Positions 8,993 to 17,200 of a stretch of DNA of 64,000 bases are shown here, in pieces. Positions within the stretch are counted from its first letter, which is position 1. Each line of letters opens with the position of its first letter. The position numbers and the translations under genes are program-made. The stretch is from Novisyntrophococcus fermenticellae (GTDB taxonomy: Bacteria; Bacillota; Clostridia; Lachnospirales; Lachnospiraceae): contig NZ_CP076458.1 in NCBI RefSeq assembly GCF_018866245.1, positions 3,162,001 to 3,226,000 of the forward strand. Direction: 5' to 3'. Under the pieces are notes generated by a model, which had not been told where the DNA came from, did no database searches, and saw only the letters and a program-made list of their open reading frames with translations.

Positions 8993-9436
8993 ATGCCAAA
9001 AAACAAATTTCAGGATGTCATTTTCACTGCCATTATGGCCACCATTATGGTATATGGAATGATTGTCTACAATGTCGCTTTGAATATGGGACGTGTCACT
9101 GGGACTACTTTCCTTGCCGCCCTACACGAGATGCCAATCATGCTTCCCATTGCTTTCGTTTTAGAATTTTTCGTGGTGGGAAAGCTGGCACGAATGCTCG
9201 CATTTAAAGTTATGACACCAGAGGACCGGCCTCAATTCATCACCTATGCTATCTCCATCTCCATTTGCTGTATCATGTGCCCCATTATGAGTCTCATTGC
9301 AACTGTACTGTTCAAAGAGCCAGGTTTCGGGACATGGATACAAACTTGGGCTATGAATTTCCCTATGGCGATTTTATATCAGCTATTCTACTGCGGGCCA
9401 CTTGCCAGACTGATTTTCAGATTGATTTTCAAATAA
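8993..9436 (+). CDS. DUF2798 family membrane protein
   Basis: A 147-residue protein with four transmembrane helices. The arrangement is the DUF2798 pattern: helix 1 AIMATIMVYGMIVYNVAL, then PIAFVLEFFVVGKLA, then helices around residues 80-102 and 117-140. An AGGAGG site stands at proper distance from the ATG. The family's function is not established. It stands alone, with its own terminator. Confidence 0.8.
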   Translation: MPKNKFQDVIFTAIMATIMVYGMIVYNVALNMGRVTGTTFLAALHEMPIMLPIAFVLEFFVVGKLARMLAFKVMTPEDRPQFITYAISISICCIMCPIMSLIATVLFKEPGFGTWIQTWAMNFPMAILYQLFYCGPLARLIFRLIFK

Positions 9437-9446
9437 AAAGTATATT

Positions 9447-9497
9447 TTACAAACGATGAAATCTTGACTGTTATCCCCATGATCGCATCGTTTGTAA
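9447..9497 (+). terminator. Hairpin after the DUF2798 gene
   Basis: Twelve-base arms TTACAAACGATG and CATCGTTTGTAA are perfectly complementary with a 27-base loop. The hairpin begins 10 bases past the stop codon. No strong T-run follows, so it may protect mRNA ends rather than terminate. Confidence 0.5.
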
Positions 9498-9638
9498 CAT
9501 AAAGAAATAAATTTGTTATTAGCTCCAACAGCTCATCTACGGACAATTCTTTTCCCCTGTGCATCATCCCCTTTTATATTTTTAATATGTTACGCTACTC
9601 CTTTCCGGTTCTGCGGAGCTTTTTCCTGTTTTTTCATC

Positions 9639-9667
9639 TTGATATCAGAACATTTGTTCGATATAAT
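9639..9667 (+). promoter_or_regulatory. Promoter with embedded LexA (SOS) box
   Basis: TTGATA and TATAAT are separated by exactly 17 bases, and the spacer contains GAACATTTGTTC (9648-9659), a good match to the Gram-positive LexA operator core GAAC-N4-GTTC. Repression by LexA and induction by DNA damage are expected from this layout. Confidence 0.6.
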
Positions 9668-9696
9668 GTAATTATAAATTCCGAGCATATATTCGG

Positions 9697-10119
9697 TTGC
9701 TTTTTGTCCATTTTATTAAAATAAATTTTATTACAGGTTATTATGTAAACTGTGATTGTACAATTACATCCGTTGGAAGTGTGGTGACTATTTTGGATAA
9801 GATCAGGCATGACAAAAACAGTGTGGAAGAATGGGGTAATTATAAAGGAGCGATTCCCGTCATAAGTTCTACGAATACGCATGGCGAAACCAGATTACTA
9901 TATATTGGCCTAACAGATGAGAATGGAATGCAGCATACCATCCCAATACTTAAGACAGTAGATATTGTTAACCAAATTCATCATGTTGTGTACTATGTCA
10001 TATTTGAATTTCAAGGAAAAAAGTATAGGAGCAAGATTGAGTATGACAAAACCTTTATGTACTGGCAACAAACACCATTTTGGAACAGATTGGAGGAAGA
10101 ACGCTTTGAGCAGATTTAA
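9697..10119 (+). CDS. Hypothetical protein downstream of an SOS-type promoter
   Basis: An open frame of up to 140 residues that I do not recognise. The first 20 codons are hydrophobic and A+T rich, with no ribosome site before the TTG at 9697, so the true start may be further inside (a GTG or TTG near 9780-9800) or the 5' end may have been lost. The later part, with KGAIPVISSTNTHGETRLLY and VVYYVIFEFQGKKYRSKIEY, looks like a beta-rich folded domain. Its position just after a promoter bearing a LexA box suggests DNA-damage control, unless the promoter once served another gene. Confidence 0.4.
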   Translation: MLFVHFIKINFITGYYVNCDCTITSVGSVVTILDKIRHDKNSVEEWGNYKGAIPVISSTNTHGETRLLYIGLTDENGMQHTIPILKTVDIVNQIHHVVYYVIFEFQGKKYRSKIEYDKTFMYWQQTPFWNRLEEERFEQI

Positions 10120-10161
10120 GATAGGGAATACATACTGCTTGATTAAGGCGACATAATTCTT

Positions 10162-10179
10162 GGGAGCCTTTCAGCTCCC
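10162..10179 (+). terminator. Short hairpin GGGAGC / GCTCCC
   Basis: A 6-bp stem with a 6-base loop about 40 bases after the hypothetical gene; the T-run comes only after ten further bases, so efficiency is doubtful. Confidence 0.35.
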
Positions 10180-10275
10180 ATCCAACGATTTTTAAACTCA
10201 TTCAACGGATATGCAAGCGGTTATGATTCATGGCACTTTTGCTGAACCATCAGCTGCCGCTTATTGGGAGGAAAT

Positions 10276-10491
10276 ATGGAAAAAGATTATAAGGTTTTAT
10301 TTACCCCAGCTAAGATTGGAAACTGTGAAATTAAAAATCGTTTTATCATGGTTCCAATGGAGCCAACATCAATTTTTGAGTGGACCATAAAACCGGAAGG
10401 CTTTACTTCCCATGCTCATGACCTACTTGTAAACCGTGCCAGGGATGGAGTAGGATTAATTATCCCGGGAGCTGTGATGGTTTGGACTACC
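10276..10491 (+). pseudogene. Old Yellow Enzyme family oxidoreductase, N-terminal fragment
   Basis: After a GGGAGG ribosome site the ATG begins a typical flavin oxidoreductase N-terminus: LFTPAKIGNCEIKNRFIM followed by RARDGVGLIIPGAV, the first strand and helix of the TIM barrel in the BaiCD/FadH-type branch. Resemblance stops after about 68 codons. From there the frame simply reads the antisense of the PL8 lyase gene, whose stop codon is at 10492. The oxidoreductase was thus cut off by the event that brought in or rearranged the lyase gene. Confidence 0.7.
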
Positions 10492-13400
10492 CTACTTCTT
10501 CCTTCTAATCAGAATTGCACTAACAATACCAGTGCAGCCTGCCAGTGCAAGTACCGCCCACAGCATTACATTTGCTGTATCTCCGGTTTGCACTGCTCCA
10601 GCCTCATTTCCAGCCGGTCTAGATTCCGGTTTTTTGTCCAGTGTTGGATCTGGTTTTTGTTCTGGTTTCGGATCCGGTGTCGGTTTTTCGTCTTCTTCCT
10701 TTACCAGATTCTCCAATGCCTTAGCAAGACTTGCTCTTGCTGCCTCAACATTTTCTTCTGTTGCATCTTTGTCTTCCGATACAACCTGTGCTGCTTTCAA
10801 TGCATCCTGCATTGCCTTCCAGCTCTCAGCAGTATAATCTTTCTCTTTCAGCGTTTCTGCCTCTTTGATTACTTTTTCCAAAGCACTCTTATCAACCGGC
10901 TCTGGTTTCAGTTCCAATGCTTCGATTGCTTCCAGCACTTTTTCTTCCATGGCATCTACTGTTTCCTGATCCACATCAGCATTTTCCAGCATTGCTTCTG
11001 CTCTTTCTACAACTGCAATCAGTGCATTCCAAGTCTCTTCTGTATACTTTGTCTGATCTTCAGATTTTGCACTTTCAATCGCTGTCTCTAATCCTTCTTT
11101 ATCAACCGGCATTACCATCTGCAATTTTACAGTATGGCTTGCTCCCATAGAACCAGCTACATTAACAGAAAGTTTCACTGTATCTCCAACTTCATTTACT
11201 GTCACTGTCTCGTCCTGAGAAACAACTGCCTCACATGGAACATCCACTGTCAACTCAATGGTTCCGTTGTTTTCCTGTGTCGGATCTGATACTGCAATTT
11301 CCAGGATTCCGTCTTTTGTTTTCTGCATCATAACTGATGCTTTTTTATTAGAAGTAATTCCGGCTGCTGCATTTTCACCGTCGTTCCAGAAGTTCACTCC
11401 TGTCATATCTAAACCTTTGTGATGAACTGCATGGACATTGTCGTCATTTGCCAATACTTCTACCTGAGATTCTTCCGCATAAGCTTTTGTCTCATCCGTT
11501 GTTGCTCCAGGCAGGATGACATATTCATAAGATGCCCCTTTCGGTTTTGCGCCATGGTCAAACCACAATGTCGCATAACCACCGCTTACTTCCTTATCCT
11601 CTGTTGTACTCTGTGTACTGTAATTAGATTCTCTGAATTCTTTTAATGCATGAATGGTTGTGTTTTCTTCCGGGAAATAATATCCGATAGCAGAATTCTC
11701 TGTATTTCCCTGAATATGTGCCCACTGTGCATCCTTAATTTCTGTTCCATGTTTGTCTGCATTATCGCTGTTATCCACGATATTCTGTGCAGTTCCATTG
11801 ATGGTAATTTCATTAGACAAATCTTCTTTGATCTGACGATTGTCAATGATTGTCTCTACACAGTTCCCTGTTGTAGATGTTACGCTGCTTCCGACTGCCA
11901 CAATCTCATCATCAAACATAAACCAGGATTTCTTAGACTCCGCTCCGGTTAACTGATTCCCATTTCCTTTATTTTCATTTCCAAGTGACTTCATCTGCAC
12001 GCCGGCAACACCATAATTTCCAAGTGTCACGCCGCCCGCCCAGCTATACGGTGTTCTTCCGGACTCAGCATATGTTGTAAAATCTTTTCTGCTAAGTGCT
12101 CGTTCAACGGTTGTTCCCGGAAGACGGTGAGGATCAATTGTTACCCAATATCCATTGGTATACTGATTCAAATCATCGGTATACAGATAGGTCATTCCAT
12201 CTGCAATGTTCCATATCTTTAAACCTTCTCCATTGTAATTTTCAAATTTACTCTGGCGGGTAGAACTCATCGAAACATTAAGCATATACCCCGGTCGTAC
12301 ATGGGAAATACGATCCATTCCTGCATATGTCTTATGCACTGCATAATTATCACGCGGAGCAATACTGCTGTCATTGAGCAGATTCTTTGCCAGCTGAATC
12401 GTTGTAATATTTCCTGTATGTGCAAAATAGTAATCTACATCTGTCAGAATAAAGTCTTTTGCAAAACTGTCAAATTCTGCTTTCATCTCTCCCTTCATGG
12501 AAGCTCCAATCGGAAGGATTGCATTGAGTACATAGACCGCACGTGTACGTGTATCTGCTGTAGAACGTACAATGCCTCGTCCCGCTGTACTATCTGCTAT
12601 TTGCATATCGTACATTAACGGCTCAATAGAATTGAAGATGGTATCATAGATCATCTGTTCACTGCCGTCTTCATACTGGATTGCCCATGGTGTTCCATCC
12701 AGCATATAGAAGAACACTCCGATTCCTCCATACAATTTTTCCCCATATCCGGCAGTATATGCCAGCGTATGATGCTGGATAAAGGAACCATCTGCATAAA
12801 ATCCATCATCTTTTGTTACGTAATTGTAAACACCCTTCTGTGCATTTTTTACATACTCCAATTTATTTGCATCATTTGTCAGCACACCGGTCTGTGCAAC
12901 AGCTAATGCCTTATCCAACAGATTTGCTCCTGTCATCGTTGGCGAACCAGGAATCCCGGCTGAACCACAGTTTCCTGCGTATCGATCCAGTCCTGTCATA
13001 TAATGATCCATCTGCTCCTTGGTCAGGCTATCCTGCACAATCATCAGCGTAGCTGCCAGCGCCTGCGAATTACCAATTTCCCAATGATACCAGTTTCCCC
13101 AATCTGTACTTGTGCTGCCGTTATAATATGTATCTACCATAAAATCAAGACCTGAGATGATCTCCTGCAGCAACGTTTCATTTTGATACAAATCACATCC
13201 TGCTGTCTCATAAGCAAGTGCTAAGTCTTTCAGTCTCTGGAAATTCGTTGTCACATTTCCTGAACTCACTCTTGCATCTGCACTTGTATCCGTATAGACC
13301 GTAATTGGATGAGAATCCCAGAGCTGCTTCCGGTCTGTCTTATTGCTCTTATTCATCTCTTCCCAATATTTATTCGCTGTCTTATTGACAGAAGCTACGT

Positions 13401-14130
13401 ATTTCTGAACAGATGCATCGTTCAGATCCAATTCTGAACCAACGATGTAATCATGCCATTTTTTGCGAAGATTCTCAAAATAAGCATCATACTGCGCTTT
13501 CTCTGCATCGTAAGCTAACTCCAGCGCCGGTCCCTGACCTTCTGTTGTATGACGGATAAAATATAAGGCATGATCTCCCCCTTGCGGAATCGGAAAACTT
13601 AGTTCCAGACTAATTGCCTTCTCTCCCGCATTTAATGCCTTCTGCACTGCCTCGCTAATATCAATGTTCATTATATTGTCTTCATCGATATTGGTCTGAT
13701 AAGCAGAAGCGGCTTTCTCTTTCACTTCCGGCATGGTATTCCATGTCATTTCCGGATTCCATCCCGTCTCTGTCGTATACACGTCCATGCAGTCAGTGTC
13801 ATTATATTCTTTGCCCAATTGTTTTACATGCAATTTTAGAATTGCTGTATTATATTCCGGTGATGCTCCTGTTAAATCAAACTCCACTAACCCTTTTCGA
13901 TGATATTTTGATTCAAGTGAAGCCTTTTCCGGCGTCTTAACTACAATATTGCCGCCATTCATGACTTTATCTGCATCAGCGCCGCCTTGTACATAAACAT
14001 CTTTTTCTGTGGAAATTACCAATGGCTCGATATCTGCCGCGGCAACTGTTCCACCAGTAGGAAATAATGACAGCAGCATCGCTCCGGCAAGCCCAAGAGC
14101 CATGCCCTGTCCAAACTTTTTCCTGTTCAT
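10492..14130 (-). CDS. Surface polysaccharide lyase family 8 (hyaluronan/chondroitin lyase type)
   Basis: A 1212-residue exported enzyme. Order: signal peptide (1-32), a DNRLRE/CBM96-like beta module (about 40-205), the PL8 alpha/alpha toroid (about 210-590) and beta sandwiches (to about 1000), two FIVAR-type helical repeats (about 1030-1150), a proline-rich spacer, and a C-terminal anchor with QTGDTAN, a hydrophobic helix and RRKK, resembling an LPxTG-like sorting signal. Candidate catalytic residues match PL8 spacing: Asn403 (MTGANLLDK), His453 and Tyr462 (IQHHTLAYTAGYG), Arg518. PL8 enzymes cleave uronic-acid polymers by beta-elimination, leaving a 4,5-unsaturated end, the substrate class of GH88. 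A strong terminator precedes the gene, so it probably has its own promoter or relies on read-through. Confidence 0.88.
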   Translation of the reverse strand: MNRKKFGQGMALGLAGAMLLSLFPTGGTVAAADIEPLVISTEKDVYVQGGADADKVMNGGNIVVKTPEKASLESKYHRKGLVEFDLTGASPEYNTAILKLHVKQLGKEYNDTDCMDVYTTETGWNPEMTWNTMPEVKEKAASAYQTNIDEDNIMNIDISEAVQKALNAGEKAISLELSFPIPQGGDHALYFIRHTTEGQGPALELAYDAEKAQYDAYFENLRKKWHDYIVGSELDLNDASVQKYVASVNKTANKYWEEMNKSNKTDRKQLWDSHPITVYTDTSADARVSSGNVTTNFQRLKDLALAYETAGCDLYQNETLLQEIISGLDFMVDTYYNGSTSTDWGNWYHWEIGNSQALAATLMIVQDSLTKEQMDHYMTGLDRYAGNCGSAGIPGSPTMTGANLLDKALAVAQTGVLTNDANKLEYVKNAQKGVYNYVTKDDGFYADGSFIQHHTLAYTAGYGEKLYGGIGVFFYMLDGTPWAIQYEDGSEQMIYDTIFNSIEPLMYDMQIADSTAGRGIVRSTADTRTRAVYVLNAILPIGASMKGEMKAEFDSFAKDFILTDVDYYFAHTGNITTIQLAKNLLNDSSIAPRDNYAVHKTYAGMDRISHVRPGYMLNVSMSSTRQSKFENYNGEGLKIWNIADGMTYLYTDDLNQYTNGYWVTIDPHRLPGTTVERALSRKDFTTYAESGRTPYSWAGGVTLGNYGVAGVQMKSLGNENKGNGNQLTGAESKKSWFMFDDEIVAVGSSVTSTTGNCVETIIDNRQIKEDLSNEITINGTAQNIVDNSDNADKHGTEIKDAQWAHIQGNTENSAIGYYFPEENTTIHALKEFRESNYSTQSTTEDKEVSGGYATLWFDHGAKPKGASYEYVILPGATTDETKAYAEESQVEVLANDDNVHAVHHKGLDMTGVNFWNDGENAAAGITSNKKASVMMQKTKDGILEIAVSDPTQENNGTIELTVDVPCEAVVSQDETVTVNEVGDTVKLSVNVAGSMGASHTVKLQMVMPVDKEGLETAIESAKSEDQTKYTEETWNALIAVVERAEAMLENADVDQETVDAMEEKVLEAIEALELKPEPVDKSALEKVIKEAETLKEKDYTAESWKAMQDALKAAQVVSEDKDATEENVEAARASLAKALENLVKEEDEKPTPDPKPEQKPDPTLDKKPESRPAGNEAGAVQTGDTANVMLWAVLALAGCTGIVSAILIRRKK

Positions 14131-14147
14131 CGCTATATCCTCCTGTT

Positions 14148-14190
14148 TAAAAAAAGAGACTGATGCTCCGTAACGGACACATCAGCCTCT
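14148..14190 (-). terminator. Strong terminator between the beta-helix and PL8 genes
   Basis: On the minus strand the stem AGAGGCTGATG / CATCAGTCTCT (one mismatch) is followed by seven U residues. It sits between the stop of the beta-helix gene (14253) and the start of the PL8 gene (14130), and should reduce transcription of the lyase from the upstream operon. Confidence 0.82.
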
Positions 14191-14252
14191 TCATTGTGTG
14201 CTTCCTTTACTTCAATAGCTGCATTTTAGACCCTTGTTATCGTCTTCTGTTA

Positions 14253-17200
14253 TTATCTTCTGCTGCCTCTGGTATTTTTCTTTCTGATTACCACCATTGC
14301 GATAACTGCTGCGCCTGCTGCTGCAACAATCGCTGCCCACAATATGATATTTGTTGTGTCGCCAGTCTTCACTGTAGTAGTCTGATCTGGTTTGTTTGCA
14401 TTGGAACCATTATTTCCGGAATTATTATTTCCAGCATTATTGTTTCCAGCATTACCGTTTCCGCCCTCATCCGGATCCTGTGTTGGAGTCGGTGTTACCT
14501 CTCCGCCTTCTTTGTAACCGCAAACATCACATGTACCATCTTCATCTGCATCTACATGAGCTGCCGGAATAACTGTTTCCTGAACATCTTCGATTGGCTG
14601 TGTTCCTTCTTTATCCCAGAAGTATTTTTCGCATCCTGTACACTTATAGTGCTCTTTTACTCCGTCCTCTGTACATGTGGCTGCCTTAGCTTCAATTTTT
14701 TCCATTTCATGCACATGTGACTCTGCGTCGGACTGGAATGGTCCGATATCCACACTCTTCAGGGCAGTAATGTCATTCTTGAAGAAGTCTTTTGTCAGTG
14801 GCAGAACTGCATCTGTCTGCTCTTTGTAAGAATAATAGTTATCCCCCTTCTTCTCACGCATAGCAACTACCATTTCATCTACGTCGATACCTGCGCCTAC
14901 AGCCGGGTTCTTACTCAGCAGTCCGTTTTCTTTCAGTTTGATTCCTTGGAACTGTGTCAGATCGAATCCACCTGTCGGTACTTTAACAGCCTTTCCTCCT
15001 TCCGGAGTAAATGCTACGCCGGCGCCCTTTTTGTACTCAAGTTTTTCAACGTTAACACCCGTAATATCACTTCTTCCAAGCAATGCTTTTACAGGCTGTG
15101 CTTCCATAAATCCATCAAGATTAACAAATACCTTGTCCAGATCTTCTACAGATATCTCAACGTTATCCTTCAACTCTACCGTAGAACCATCAACGATTGT
15201 ATCCAGAATTCCTTCTGTAAACAGGTTGTTGTAAATTTCACCTGACAATTTCGGATTCTGAACAACTCCATCAGAAGAACCATTGATATGGAAGTCATAC
15301 TTATAATCATATCCATCTTCTGCATGAGCACCCTTCTGCTGAAGTCCATTCGGTGCAATCATAATGTTGTTAAAGAAGTGTGTTGTATTAGATCCACCAC
15401 CAAAGACTGTTGACAGATCTTTACCAAGGATAAACAGGTTGTTGTAGATTGCGTCCGGCGCTCCTGCATAATGGAACAGACCATTCTGACTCTCTCCTCC
15501 ATCAAGACCATATCCCTGAGAATCTTCTACACTGACATTGTAACGAACCAATGTACCATCATCTGCTGTTGACATAATCAACAGGAAACCACCGTTGTTG
15601 CGGTATGTATAGTTGTACTGGAATACCGTACCCCAGCAGAACATATCTGCGTCAAATGCCTCAGAGTCGTTACATGTCCATACGTTGTTGACTGCTTCGT
15701 TGTACTGTGCCACAGAATCTTTTGTTCCGATGAACCACAGACCTGCAAAGTTGGTAGTTGGCAATGTAATCGGAGCCTTACGGTTACCCATGTCTTTTGC
15801 CACTGCACCTGTTTTTGTCTCAACGTCTCTACATCCATTCTGTACGCCGCTTCCGGCAGCCCATGAGATGTTATGATTTTTTGATTTGTCTGCTGCATAG
15901 TAGGAATAACCTGCATCTGACAGGTAGTTGTTTGCAATCTCACACTGATTTGCAGAGGAAAGTACAATACCGTCTCCCGGTACACCTACGATAAAGTTGT
16001 TGTTTGCTGTCACGTCTTCCATATAAGACGGGAACTGGGTTCTTGTATCTCCCTGCCATGCCAGAACGTCGTTACGGATACCTTCTACATCACAGTACAT
16101 AACGATATTCTTGTCCATATGTAAATCATCATACGGTCCATACGCATTGATACCACCGCTCATTTTACCGCCGCGGCCTACAGCTCCGTTCTTTGGATGA
16201 TAACCTACTACGTCATGGATATAGCAATCTTCAATTACTATATGCTGCAGTTTGCCTGCGCGATAAAACGCCTGCTCTCTTTCTGCATTAGAAAGTTTTA
16301 CAGCATCTTCTACTGAGATATCCTGTACTTCCATGTAATCATGAATTACAGCAATACCATTACGTCCTGTAGCACCCTTCTGCATCTCTTTTGCATAGTT
16401 TGTAACCTCAACACCGCGAACTTCCCACTGCTCAACGTTGAACAGCTCGATAGTTCCTGACGGATAGAATGCGCGCCATGTATCGAAAGCCGCATAACTG
16501 TGTGCCTCAAGATCGGCAATTGTACCGTTACCATTCAGTACCGGTCTCTTAGAAGAATCACCTCCGTCATTGTACTTTGTAAGTACGATCGGTTTTCCTT
16601 CAGCTCCGGAACCTTCCGGACGGAACTGTACTCCATTCCAAGTACTTTTTGCATCTAAATAGATGTGATCTCCAGGGCCAAATGTTACACTCTGAAGTTT
16701 ATCAAATGTCTTCCATGCTGTTTCCGGTGTATGTCCATCATCGCTGTCATCACCGTTGTTTGACAGATAATAATCTGTAGCAACATGTTCTGTAACATCT
16801 ACTGTAACAGGTACTTTGATTTCTGTACCTTCTTTTGTAACCAGAACAACTTCTGTTTCACCATCTGTCATTCCTTTGATTGCTGCCGCATCCAGAACCA
16901 CTTTGTATCCCTTCATCTCTGCCGGATACTGTGTTGCGTTCTGTGGAGCTTTTCCTTTTCCTGCTGTCCAGAGTTTCTTAGAAGTCGGCATACCGTTTAC
17001 CAGTACATCTACGATATCTGTCTCCCCTTCCATATAAGGAGAAATATAGATTGTCTGATCTTTTGGATATGTCTTATCTACTGTAAGACGATCAGGTGTT
17101 ACTGTGTACTGAACACCAATTACCGGGATTTCAACAGACTCCAGAGTTGCCTCTTTCACTGCTGTACCATTCTTAACAACAGATACGCCGTCGATGAAAT

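Noticed and set aside
10492..11091. Long plus-strand frame continuing from the oxidoreductase fragment
   Set aside because: From 10492 it is exact antisense of the PL8 3' end, rich in Cys and Phe, without family resemblance. Only the first part is a real gene remnant.
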